A stretch of DNA of 64,000 nucleotides, taken from assembly GCA_022496205.1 (NCBI GenBank), contig WTXD01000020.1:124001-188000 (forward strand). The letters are read 5' to 3'. The notes below the pieces were generated by a model. That model saw only the letters and a program-made list of their open reading frames with translations, was not told the origin of the DNA and did no database searches. How positions within the stretch are numbered: position 1 is the first letter of the stretch; each line of letters opens with the position of its first letter. Position numbers and translations under genes: made by a program. This stretch comes from Gloeopeniophorella convolvens (lineage: Eukaryota; Basidiomycota; Agaricomycetes; Russulales). Shown here one piece after another: positions 22,441 through 32,688 of this stretch.

Positions 22441-22809
22441 TCGTCCGTCAATGACCCCGAATAAATGCTCTCCAACACATGTTCTGACGTGTAAAAGCAT
22501 GGGTCACTTATCATGACTGCGAGCGGTGTACTTCGTCAGCATGGTTGAATAAAGTCTTCATGTCTGGACTAAAGGAAGGTTAGTCCAGGACAAATGTGTA
22601 TGCAGCTGGAACGACCCTGCGGAGTTGCACTTCGACGCCGTTTTGGCCAATATTGAAACGATCAAAGCTGTGCGGATCCCAAATGGGCAGGATCTCCGCG
22701 CTCCAGAGACAGGATCGTCGCCGTGCATATACGCGGCTTGACCCCGAACCACCACCTTTGCGACGTGCTGACCTTTTTCTCCCACTTGCCTCCGTTTAAA
22801 ACCAGCAGC
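22441..22809. other. Spacer between copies 2 and 3
   Basis: Likely terminator of copy 2 and promoter of copy 3. A TGACGTG core lies near 22485. No other feature was seen. Confidence 0.4.
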
Positions 22810-24043
22810 ATGGTCTCAGACGAACCCGAGCAGCAACCTGACGCTGCACGAAGGGATGCGCAGCTCACAGCGCGCGCCGCAAACCGCAAAGAGCGCTCTG
22901 ACGCGCGGCGTGCCGAGGCGGAGACGCACAAAAAAAAAGTACTTCCGCACATCAGTCTACCCTCGGATCGCCTTACTGAGAATTTTCAGGGAAATGCCCA
23001 CTTCCGTGCAGGGGAGTACCGCGACGCGATCAGGGAGTACCAGATTGCGGTCATCAAGCACGGGCCGCGGGCCGCGTACCTCGCAAACCTCGCCGCGGCG
23101 TGGTTAAAGCTCGGGGAGTGGGACGCTGCAGACGACTGCGCGAATGCCGCACTCGATCACGACCCGAAGTTCACTAAGGCGCGTTACCGCCGCGGGCTGG
23201 CACGCAAGGCCAACCTCCAGTTGTCCGCCGCGGCTGTAGGTGCGCCTTGCGGGCCCTTCCTAGCGCGCGCAGCTCACCGGTGACCCGCCTTTTGCAGACT
23301 TCCGCACTGTCCTCGCGCAGGACCCCAACTCTACGGAAGCGAAGGTCGCACTGGAGGAAACGCTCGCGCTCCTGAAGGAACGCAACGTCAAGGATAACCC
23401 CCGCCCCCGTAGGTGGGCCAAGCCAAATAATGCACCTCCGCCCGAGTGCGAGCCGATTGAGCTCGAGTCGGTGTCGGACTCTAGCGACTGCCGGCACATG
23501 GGAAATGCGAAGCCATGCCCGCGCTACAACCACGACGGGTGCACTCGAGGCACGCAGTGCAAGCTCTCGCATGCACCAGATTACAAGAGCGTGCGCGACA
23601 AACTGTGCGTGCCCGTGCAGATGCAGCATGCTGAGAAACTGACACGTACACGATGTAGTGGGCGGAACGTCTGCCTTAGCTTCTTGCTAGGCACATGCAA
23701 GCGCGACGAAGAGCGATGCGTTTACGCGCATGACAAGGCGTACCTCGGGTCCAACGGCTGGTGGGACGACCCTGAGCGGCAGTACATGTACCGCGCCACG
23801 GTCGAGGGTATCAGGAAGACCGAGCCGCCGGAATGGACGATCTTCGCCCTTGGACGGATGGAAAACAAGTTCTTGTGGAATTCGGTCGGCGTCGCGGAGA
23901 TGGCTGAACAGGTCCGGGGTGCGCGGACGGCTGCAGACGGGACGTTGGCTTATACGCTGCGCCGGACCGGCGGGTCTTCTGACAAGCCGCGCACCTACGC
24001 GCAGATCGCGGAGCAAAGGAAGGGCAAGAACACAGAGCGCTGA
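22810..24043 (+). CDS. TPR / tandem CCCH protein, copy 3, lacking intron 2
   Basis: Four exons: 22810-22938, 22990-23239, 23298-23604 and 23659-24043; 356 residues. Exon 2 is 250 nt, precisely the sum of the 128- and 122-nt exons of all other copies, so the second intron has been removed cleanly. TPRs include HFRAGEYRDAIREYQ and KARYRRGLARKANLQL. Fingers are C-PRYNHDG-C-x5-C-x3-H and C-LSFLLGT-C-x6-C-x3-H. The acidic motif reads ELESVSDSSDC. The 43-codon first exon and the NGWWDDP and FLWNS blocks place it in the short subfamily. It ends in a Lys/Arg tail and lacks the extra terminal exon. Intron 1 is 51 nt without a stop, so a retained form would still be in frame. Confidence 0.85.
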
Positions 24044-24288
24044 AACGTTGCAGAAGAAAGTGCTTGATCTTGCTGCGTGCAACTGTCATTTCTTGAGGAG
24101 GTGTGCATGTGAGCTTCTATGTGTTTCTTTTGACTCTTTCTACATACCTTGTTCAGAGCTCATGACCCCACTGCATGCCTTCAGTCCCATGTACTCATAC
24201 TCTCCAGTCCATTAAGCGTATGAAATAAGAGTAAGTTTGCTCTAGCAAACGCGCCGCAGGCGCTGCGGGGGAGGCTAGGCTTGTGTAT

Positions 24289-24303
24289 GACGTCACGCGT
24301 CAC
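24289..24303 (+). promoter_or_regulatory. CRE-like palindrome upstream of copy 4
   Basis: TGACGTCACGCGTCA lies 115-129 bases before the ATG at 24418. It contains a perfect TGACGTCA palindrome, the consensus for CREB/ATF bZIP factors, and the MluI-box core ACGCGT. Confidence 0.5.
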
Positions 24304-24417
24304 TGCGGCGAGTGTTACTGATAGGAGATGGCACCTGACGCTTGCACCCCAACCGCGTCTTTCCCCCAGACCCCTTTGTTCACGCTTGACGCTGGTACCC
24401 AGTTCTCCGGGACGCAC

Positions 24418-25616
24418 ATGGCTCCAGCAGGGGCCGAGACACAGGGTCAGGCGGAGAATCGAGACGAAGAGCTTAGAGAGCGCCAAGTTATACGCAAGGA
24501 GCGCGCTGAGGACAATCTCGGGAAGGCAGAGGGGCTCAAGGAGCTTGTATGTGCATCATTTTCTCTGGTCTGACAACTGATTTACGTCTCGCAGGGGAAT
24601 GTCTACTTCCGCAAGGGAAAATATCGCGAGGCGATCAATGTATACGAGCTCGCTGTCCTGACGAGTGGACCGCGCACCCCATATTTTTCAAACATCGCCG
24701 CGGCGTGGCTGAAACTTGGCAAGTACGTCCCTTAGATGCGCCGTTGCATGCCCCGGATAATGTTTAGCCTAACCGCTGATCCTCATACGCAGCTACGACG
24801 CCGCTGATCAATGCGCAAACACAGCACTTGCATACGACCCACAGTGCATCAAGGCGCGGTACCGTCGCGGGTTGGCGCGCAAGGGAAACCTGCAGTTGGC
24901 TGCTGCTGCTATTGGTAGGCTATCATTGGTTCATTAGCCGAGGATATAGCTCCGAGCTAGCCGGCGCAGACTTCCGCACTGTGCTGAAGCAAGACCCAAG
25001 TTCAGCCGAGGCGAAGACCGAATTAATGGATACGCTCGCGCTCATGCGCGCGCGCAATGAGAAAGATGGCCCGCGTATGGGGTGGGAGGTGATACGGGAC
25101 ACCACACCCATGCCTGATAGCGAGGCGCTCGCGTTCGAGTTGCCGTCGGACTCTAGCGATTGTCGGCATCTGGGGAATGAGCAGCCATGCCCGAGCTACA
25201 ACCACGATGGATGCCCGCGCGGGACGTCATGCATGTTCTCGCATGCGCCGGACTACATGAGCGTGCGTGATGGACTGTACGTACGGGCGCCAACATTATA
25301 CCTCCACGCTGTACATGAGCTGATCTTCGGCCGCAGTGGGCGGAACGTCTGCCTCGACTTCCTACTTGGCATGTGTAGCAAGGACAAGCAATGCCCATAC
25401 GCACACGAGAAAAACTACCTACCGCACAACGGCTGGTGGAACATTCCCATGAAGCAGTCCATGTACCGCTCCATGTCCTTGGGGGCCAGCGAGGGCGATT
25501 CACCCCGTGAGTTGAGGATGCAAAGGATCATGGAGATGGAAGAGTGTATGAGATGGAATACGCCTGCCAGCCGCGAGACGCTCGAACGGATAGACAGAGT
25601 GTCATCCTTGACCTGA
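24418..25616 (+). CDS. TPR / tandem CCCH protein, copy 4, short C-terminus
   Basis: Exons 24418-24546, 24595-24722, 24793-24914, 24970-25276 and 25337-25616; 321 residues, the shortest member. An ATG at 24328 is also in frame, but 24418 gives the 43-codon first exon shared by copies 3, 8 and 9 and a start (MAPAGAE) like copy 5. TPRs: VYFRKGKYREAINVYE and KARYRRGLARKGNLQL. Fingers: C-PSYNHDG-C-x5-C-x3-H and C-LDFLLGM-C-x5-C-x3-H, with CMFSH and CPYAH. The acidic segment is ELPSDSSDC. After NGWWNIP the tail differs from the others and stops early (RVSSLT), so the C-terminal block has been lost or replaced. Confidence 0.82.
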
Positions 25617-26046
25617 GGTAAAACGGTGGGGACGCGTGCATGCCGACATTTACTTAACTGACGCTGCACTGTCTCATGTAGGTGGCCGATTGGATCACCA
25701 TTGATCCGTGTAGAGTTCTTGATTCACTGCTGTGCGCGTCTCCCTTTCGCTTGCATTGGGGCTGATTCCGAAGTACCAAGGGTCATGAGGCGCCGCCGTG
25801 GCACCTGCATCAGTTTTGTATTGCTTTTCACTCCAGTTTTTGATGAAGGGAGATCACATCGAAGAAGCGAAAGTATGTCCACCTAAGTGTCGTCGTTACC
25901 GAGTGACAAAATGTACGAAGGCCTGGACTCATATTTACATCTATGCTCTATTGTGTGAGTCGAAGTTACGTCGTTACGCCCACAGGGCGAGGTGGAAATA
26001 GTACAGGTTAGGTGCTCTACGACAATTATCGATGACACGGGGCGTG
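25617..26046. other. Spacer between copies 4 and 5
   Basis: About 430 bases with no supported gene, probably the terminator of copy 4 and distal promoter of copy 5. Confidence 0.4.
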
Positions 26047-26057
26047 TTACGTGTCAC
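26047..26057 (+). promoter_or_regulatory. ACGTG/CRE-like motif upstream of copy 5
   Basis: TTACGTGTCAC lies about 130 bases before the start codon, at the same spacing as the TTACGTCAC motif of copy 7. It is weaker than the palindrome upstream of copy 4. Confidence 0.3.
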
Positions 26058-26183
26058 TTCCAGCCTGCAGGCCCAACGCATGCCAGCGATAAGTGAACAA
26101 GTTCTCTCTTGGAGTGTAAAGTTGTTTTTCACCCTCTCTCATCTCCACGCCAAAACGTTCGACTTGTTTAGTCTCATCAGGCT

Positions 26184-27711
26184 ATGGCTCCGAAAGCGAA
26201 GACAGGGCGACGGTCTCAACATCGGGCCAGTACTTCATACAGTAGCACTGACATAGCAGTGAACACCACGCCCAACGCTAGAAATGACGGGCTGCGAGAG
26301 GCGCGGACACTCAAAAGGAAGGAGCGCTCTGAGGTCAGACGTGCTGAAGGGGAGAAGTATAAAGAGGCGGTACGCTGTTTTGCGTGGCATGTACCCCTGT
26401 ATCGCGCGATTGACGCGTTTCAGGGGAACACCCATTTCCGTGCTAGTGAATACCACAAGGCTGCCGAAGAGTATCAGGCTGCGATAGATAGACACGGCCC
26501 GCGCGCTGTGTACCTCTCAAATCTGGCTGCGGCGTGGCTGAAACTCGAAGAGTGCGCTGACACTGCATTCCTCGTATGCTAACGATGAACGCTGATCCCA
26601 TGTGCAGGTGGGATGCAGCCGAAGACTGCGCACGGCGCGCACTCGAGCAAGACCCGTCCTTCATCAAAGCACGGTACCGTCGCGGTCTTGCGCGTAAGGG
26701 TAGTGACCAACTCGTTGCCGCATCGATTGGTGCGTGCACCCTTCGCCCTTGTCCAGCGAATTCCGCACGGGGCCCCGTGTTGACCCTCGACCCCCTAGAC
26801 TTCATAACGGTCCTTCAACAAGATCCAACCTCTGCCGAGGCGAAAACTGCATACAAAGAGATCATCCAAATCATGCGTACCCGCGGCGAGCTCGACAAGC
26901 TGCGAGGCGCCGCAGACGACAAGGTCCAGTATGCACGAGATGTCGTGCCACTAGCTCAGCAGGAGGACATGGAGCTGGAGTCCCTGTCAGATTCGAGCGA
27001 CTGTCAGCACGAAGGCAACGGCCTGCCGTGCCGGTCCTACAATCACGATGGCTGTGCGAGTGGGGCAGGGTGCGCGTTCTCGCATGCACCAGACTTCAAC
27101 AGTATCCGTGATGAGCTGTACGTGCGCATGTCCCTTTCTACGATTCTCACTGATTATCGCGCAGGGGGCGAAACGTGTGCCTGTTCTATCTGATCGATTC
27201 ATGCAAAGTCGGCGCAATGATGTGCGCGTACGCGCACGAGATGACGTACCTCCGGCAAGGCGGGTGGTGGGACGATCCGCAGAAGCGGTTGCGGTACCGT
27301 AACACCATTATCCCTTTGCAGGGGAGGAAGAATCCAGTCAACCTGGTCCTTATGCTCAATGTCTTGCAAAACACCAGCATCTGGAACTGGCCTAAACTGG
27401 CTGCGCTCGAGGAAGAGACACGCGCGCAGACTGTGACGCTCGGAACGGGCCAGTTCATTCCGCTGGACCACGGGTCTGAACCACTGGAGAGCGACGACGA
27501 AGAGCTGTTAAGGTTCGAGTCAGAGCTTGCAGAGCGATACAGGAACAACGGCTTTACCCTAGACGAGGTACAAGAACTCCTCAAGCGGGGTGTCGATCCC
27601 CAAGACGAGAGAGCTCATGTGAGTGTCCCTGTGGGCCCGCGTTCCGTACTTCTATTGATATACCTGTAACAGGATATCTTGAAGACGCTCCTGCGGTCCA
27701 AATGCCTCTGA
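26184..27711 (+). CDS. TPR / tandem CCCH protein, copy 5
   Basis: Six exons: 26184-26369, 26424-26551, 26608-26729, 26799-27117, 27165-27618 and 27673-27711; 415 residues. It is in the long subfamily (62-codon exon 1). N-terminus MAPKAKTG then KRKERSEVRR; TPRs HFRASEYHKAAEEYQ and KARYRRGLARKG; acidic ELESLSDSSDC; fingers C-RSYNHDG-C-x5-C-x3-H (CAFSH) and C-LFYLIDS-C-x6-C-x3-H (CAYAH). These are followed by RQGGWWDDPQ, IWNWPKLAALEEE, an acidic stretch and FTLDEVQELLKRGVDPQ. A 39-nt last exon adds DILKTLLRSKCL. Closest to copy 6. The C-terminal ELLKRG block looks like a short amphipathic helix. Confidence 0.87.
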
Positions 27712-27946
27712 TCGATGGGTTCGATCATTGGCGCTGCCGCCCTAGGTCCGAGGAAATGCCATTCCACCTTGTCGTGAATGCTAGTATGCGCACCTTATAT
27801 ACAACATGGACATGACAGAACTCTGCCAGCGAGTCGGTTGGTACTCGCAAATTGGATGGGTGGCGCAATGATGAGATGGTCGTCGGACGAGGTACTCCGA
27901 GTCCCTTGTCCGGGAACGCGCCGAAACCCGTTCGCGTCATGAGGCG
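27712..27946. other. Spacer between copies 5 and 6
   Basis: Nothing recognised apart from the motif that follows it. Confidence 0.35.
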
Positions 27947-27960
27947 TACGTCATGCGTCA
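27947..27960 (+). promoter_or_regulatory. CRE-like motif upstream of copy 6
   Basis: TACGTCATGCGTCA lies about 215-225 bases before the ATG at 28173, followed directly by the palindrome ATGCATCACGTGATGCG, whose centre CACGTG is an E-box. The arrangement resembles copies 1 and 4. Confidence 0.4.
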
Positions 27961-28172
27961 ATGCATCACGTGATGCGTGCAGAAGATATGAAGCGCCGAC
28001 TGTGGCCCTTTCAGATTGCTGCTTGCCTCAGATCAGCGTGTATCGGCCTCAAAGTCGTTTTAAAGCGCAAATTCGCCCACCGAGAGGCCATATCTAAACT
28101 CCACATCGATTCTACGTTCTGCTCTCTGCTCTCCTGCCAGTGTGATCAGCCATTGAAGTCATAGGCCAAGCC

Positions 28173-29705
28173 ATGTCCCCGAAAATGGAAGACGAACAAC
28201 ATCAGGTCGAAGCCGCTTCCCTCACCGGCAGAAGCAACAATGCACCAGTCGGAATAGTACCAACGGATAGCAAGACTACGCTGCTCAATGCGCGAGCGCT
28301 CAAACGAAAAGCGCTCTCCGATGCGAGGCGCGCCGAAGGGGAGAAGCACAAGGAGGAGGTACATTGCCCCCCTCAGGCGGTATATACATCTGTATAGCGT
28401 CACTGATGCGCCGCAGGGAAACATATACTTCCGTGCTGGAGAATATCACAAGGCCATAGAAGAGTATCAAACTGCAGTGAAAAAGCACGGCCCGCGTGCT
28501 GTGTATCTCTCGAATTTGGCGGCGGCGTGGTTGAAGCTTGAAGAGTACGTCAGTGCTACGCTCCGATTCCCTGGGTCTGCGCTTATCACTTCTCCAGGTG
28601 GGACGCAGCCGAGGATTGTGCGACACGCGCGCTCGAGTATGACCCAACGTTCGTTAAAGCGCGATGGCGTCGTGCCCTTGCACGCAAGGGCAACCTCCAG
28701 CTCGTCGCAGCCACGGTCGGTATGTGCACTCTTCGGCCTTGCCCCAGCAAACGGCCAATTGAAATGCTATCCCTTGGGTAGACCTCACCTCAGTTCTCAA
28801 GCTCGACCCTACTTCCGCCGAGGCGAAGGCCACAGCGCTCGAGATTGGAAAACTGCTGCGTGCTCGTGGCGAGTCCCATAAGCTGCGTGATGCGGTATCT
28901 GACAACCCACTTCAATATATGCGAGATGCTAGGCCATTCACCGAGCAAGACGCGACGGAACTCGAATCGATATCAGATTCGAGCGACTGCCAACACGAAG
29001 GCAACGGCGAGCCATGCCGTTCCTACAACCACGACGGCTGCTCCAGTGGGACACAGTGCGTGTTCTCGCATGCGCCGGATTACAACAGTGTCCGCGATGA
29101 ACTGCATGTGTCTCCAGTGTCACTCCCGAGAATCTTCACTGACGCCACCATGCTAGGGGACGTAATGTATGCTTGAACTACCTGCTCGAAACATGCAAGT
29201 TGGGCGTGAACGAGTGTGTATATGCACACGAGATGACGTACCTCCGGCGAGGCGGGTGGTGGGATAACCCGAAGAAGCGGTCGCGCTACCGCGCCACCAT
29301 TGTCCCCGCGCTGAAGATGGAAAACTCGATAAACGGGATTCTCATGCTCAGCATCATGGAGAACAGGTACATCTGGAACTGGCCCGAGCTAGCCGCGCTC
29401 GACGCGGAGTTGCGGAACCAGCCTCCTGCGACGCTCGCATGGGGAGAGGACAACCAGTCGGGCGGACCTTGTGAATCGGGGGATAGCGACGACAAAATGC
29501 ACCAGAGGTCAGAACCGGAGCAAGCAGGACGGCCGCAGAACTACGGATTTTCGCGAGAGGAGGTGCAGGAGCTTCTGGGGAGGGGCTTCAAGCCCTGGGA
29601 AGAGAGATCTGATGTGAGTAATTTGCAAACGTGTCACTTCCGCTCACCTTCAACCATTCGCAACAGGATGTCGTGCAGAGATTCCGACTCTCTCAGCGCA
29701 AGTGA
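28173..29705 (+). CDS. TPR / tandem CCCH protein, copy 6, with a GC-AG intron
   Basis: Six exons: 28173-28358, 28417-28544, 28598-28719, 28782-29103, 29157-29613 and 29667-29705; 417 residues. Same domain order as copy 5: TPRs (YFRAGEYHKAIEEYQ; KARWRRALARKGNLQL), acidic ELESISDSSDC, fingers C-RSYNHDG-C-x5-C-x3-H and C-LNYLLET-C-x6-C-x3-H, then RRGGWWDNP, IWNWPELAALDAE, FSREEVQELLGRGFKPWEE, and a last exon DVVQRFRLSQRK. The fourth intron (29104-29156, 53 nt) starts GCATGT where other copies have GTACGT or GTGCGT. It must use a GC-AG pair to keep the frame. One base distinguishes it from a canonical donor. Confidence 0.87.
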
Positions 29706-29925
29706 ATGCTGAACACAACCGGTGATCTCAATCGAGATAATTTGTCTTGTCTTGTCGTGTAACTGCTTTGCAGCGCATTTGTAGTCACCACTCAGCTTAT
29801 TCAAGAGGTTTACTTACCTACATGGTTGTAGCGTGGTTGCTCAGCGCTCAGCGCTCCAGGCCGCACCCACGCTCGGGGCGCCCAATGAGTTCAATGTTCG
29901 GCAACCGGTGCCGCGGCGAGGCGCG
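29706..29925. other. Spacer between copies 6 and 7
   Basis: No gene or repeat recognised. An alternating (AG)CGCTC pattern near 29850-29860 is slight. Confidence 0.35.
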
Positions 29926-29940
29926 TTACGTCACCACGCG
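29926..29940 (+). promoter_or_regulatory. CRE-like motif upstream of copy 7
   Basis: TTACGTCACCACGCG, followed by CACGCGTCG, lies about 125-135 bases before the ATG at 30062. The core ACGTCAC is identical to that of copies 1 and 4. Confidence 0.4.
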
Positions 29941-30061
29941 CACGCGTCGTTCGCATCCCCGCTCGTAAATTGGCGCGTTTTATTGACACTCGAGCTGAAC
30001 CTCACGCTGAAGCTACCCTTTCGTTAATTTTCTCTCTGGTCTCGCAGCTTATCTTTGATCT

Positions 30062-31429
30062 ATGGTTTCGAAAAAGAAGGGCAAGAAAACCCCCCAATAT
30101 CAACAGGCCAGTGTCATGTCCAGCCAGACATCCAATAGCGTCGACATGTCAGCAAAAATTATGGCGCCCAAGGTTGACAAGAACAAGTTGCTCCAAGAGA
30201 GAGTGCGCGAGCGTAAAGAGCGTTCTGATGCAAGACGTGCAGAGGCTGAGAAGCATAAAGAAATCGTACGTGTTGACCGTGACTCTTGGCAGCTCAATAT
30301 CGTGTCACTGACTTACACGACTCAGGGAAACACTCACTTCCGCGCCGGAAACTATCGCCAAGCGATAGACGAGTATCAAGTCGCAGTCGATACCCACGGC
30401 CCGCGTGCTGCTTACCTCTCAAACCTGGCCGCGGCATGGCTGAAGCTCGAAGAGTACGCCGACAAGCTGCATGCCGTGACGTCGATGTTGACCCATGCTC
30501 GCAGGTGGGACGCAGCCGAGGACTGTGCACAGCGTGCGCTCGAGCACGATCCAACGCTCATGAAGGCGCGGTATCGTCGTGGACTTGCGCGTAAGGGAAA
30601 CCTCCAGCTCAATGCCGCTGCAATGGGTGCGGGCACCCTCCCTTGTCTTTCTCACCATGGGAGCTTGCTTACCCTACAATCTATATACAGATTTCCGCGT
30701 CGTCCTCACTGAGGACCCCACAATCATGGAGGCAAGGCTTGCATTGACGGAGACCACCGCACTCCTGGCCCTCCGCGGCGAGCCCCGTGTGCCGCCGGGC
30801 GATAAGATGCCTCCCGAGCTCGAGGAGGCCATAAAACCCCTGCCGGATGAAGAAGCGATTGAACTTGAATCGCTGTCGGACTCGAGCGACTGCAGGCATA
30901 GAGATAATGACGTTCCGTGCCGGTTCTACAACCACGACGGCTGTGCGCGCGGCCTTCAGTGCGCGTTTTCCCACGCGCCGGACCACAAGAGTATCCGCGA
31001 CGAACTGTGCGTACCGACATTCTAATCGCATCCCGGGAACGTGCGCTATTGACACTACGCAGCGGGCGCAATGTATGCTTGTACTATCTGTTCGACGCGT
31101 GCAAGTTCGGCGCGGCAAAGTGTGTATACGCCCACGAAACGACGTACCTCAGGCGTGGCGGATGGTGGGAAGACCCACACAAGCGGGCGCTGTACTGCGT
31201 CAGCATCGCTGCAACGCGGCAGGTCGAGCTAGACACGCCGGTGAACGCAACGTTCATGCTCAGTGTGTTTGAGAACACCCGCATATGGAACTGGCCCGAG
31301 CTATCCGAGATCGAGGCAGAGTTGAGGAAGAAAGAAAGAGCAGGACTCGAACCTACCACATCGCATCGTACCTCCGATCCCGGGCCATCGGGCGCGCGAG
31401 AAAGCCGCAACGGCGTCGGAGGTGAATGA
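30062..31429 (+). CDS. TPR / tandem CCCH protein, copy 7, truncated C-terminus
   Basis: Five exons: 30062-30265, 30326-30453, 30505-30626, 30691-31006 and 31063-31429; 378 residues. N-terminus is Lys-rich (MVSKKKGKK) and slightly longer (68 codons); helix RERKERSDARR; TPRs HFRAGNYRQAIDEYQ and KARYRRGLARKGNLQL; acidic ELESLSDSSDC; fingers C-RFYNHDG-C-x5-C-x3-H and C-LYYLFDA-C-x6-C-x3-H; RRGGWWEDP and IWNWPELSEIEAE as in copy 1. Translation stops at 31427-31429 after an acidic/Gly-rich tail. Downstream, about 31515-31560, another frame reads RYSLSREEVRALLR, clearly the lost FSREEVQELL block of copies 5 and 6. A frameshift therefore removed the family C-terminus. The first four exons are intact. 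Confidence 0.83.
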
Positions 31430-32003
31430 AAACGTAAAGACAAGCAGGCAGAAGATGGTTGAGATGGACCTTGGGGTTCACAACAGGAGCTCGAGGGGCG
31501 GTCGCTACAGGGTCGCTATAGCTTATCGCGGGAGGAGGTGCGGGCGCTGCTGAGGATATTTTGCCTTGCTGCTTGTTACCTTGCTTGCAAATTTATAATG
31601 GGCGGGGGGTTCGAGTTGTATGTTTCTCGCTAATTCGCCAACGTCAATTCTGAAGGCGATCGAGAAGGGGCGCATATGTCGGCATCGGCGGCTCATCCGA
31701 TGCGGCATTCGCCGTCGCGTGCACGCAGCGCAAGTTTTTGCCTTTCGTCACCCTTCTCACGGGTACGGAAGCGAGCGGTCCGGACGCCCGAACCCGGGGA
31801 GTCGGACTCAAAGTCCAAGACACCTGTGTGTCCTGGGCTTCACAGTACTGTAATCACTTGTTAGTAATAAAAAAACGCGTTTTCCCGATTTGGAAGTGTG
31901 TCCTGGTGTGTCTGTGTGTCGGGGAGGACAGGGGAGGGAGGGACAGTGTGTCCCAAGTGCTCCCCGCTCCTTCCTCACTACCCCCTGCTCCCCGTACCTC
32001 AGA
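31430..32003. other. Spacer with relic C-terminus of copy 7
   Basis: Contains the out-of-frame remnant of the copy 7 tail (31515-31560). From about 31830, G/T-rich DNA with repeated GTGTGTC words leads into the transposase remnant and may belong to its mobile element. Confidence 0.45.
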
Positions 32004-32540
32004 ATGTCGACCTTCATCATTCCCAACGCTCCCGACAACTTCCGGACCAATCAATCACAACGCCGATCGCGCGGAAATGAAGCCGGAGAGCACGAGGATC
32101 CGGCGACGTCAAAATACGTCGGAAGCATTAGTCATGATAGGCAGAAGAAGGGATTCACGCACGAATGGGAGGACTTGGCCGACTTCCAGGCTTGGCTCAA
32201 GGCCCAGGAGATGGACCATGCAATCAAGTTCATTTCCCATCATACCACGCGTTCGGATGGGCCGATCTGGCGGGAGTGGCATGTGTATAGTTGCGCGCGG
32301 GGCCGGACCAAGGGGCCAGACCCATACAAACCCAAGAACGATGCCCAGTGAAAGATCCTGAAGAAGTGGGCGGATTGCCGATGCAAGATTACAATCAAGC
32401 TGTATTGGCACGTCCCCACTGTGTTGGGGCGCTATGATACCGAGCACAATCACGACATTGGACTCGACGAGAATCTCCGATTTACCCGCCTGTCAGACGA
32501 AACGCGGGCTCTGGTTCTCGACCTCGTCCGAATGCTCTGA
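32004..32540 (+). pseudogene. FAR1/WRKY-GCM1-like DNA-binding fragment (MULE type)
   Basis: The frame starts at the ATG at 32004, meets an in-frame TGA at 32349-32351, and continues open to a TGA at 32538-32540. The conserved part has a WREWHVYSCARG segment, then CRCKI, a YWH segment and the tail YDTEHNHDIG. That is a Cys-Cys...His-x-His arrangement like the zinc-binding domains at the N-terminus of FAR1 and Mutator-like (MULE) transposases. Nothing like the catalytic domain follows; copy 8 of the TPR/CCCH family begins only about 150 bases later. It is therefore a truncated, stop-bearing transposase remnant within the gene array. The family assignment rests on the motif pattern only. Confidence 0.6.
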
Positions 32541-32688
32541 GACCGCGCCTGCGGCGTGCGGCGGACGTCCGAGTCGCCTTGATCATGCACATAAAACGTT
32601 TCCGTTCTCAATCTTCCGTACTGCCTTGCACCTCGGCCACTTAACCTTCACTTGTCTTTGCCCAACTATACTTTGATTGCCTATCATC

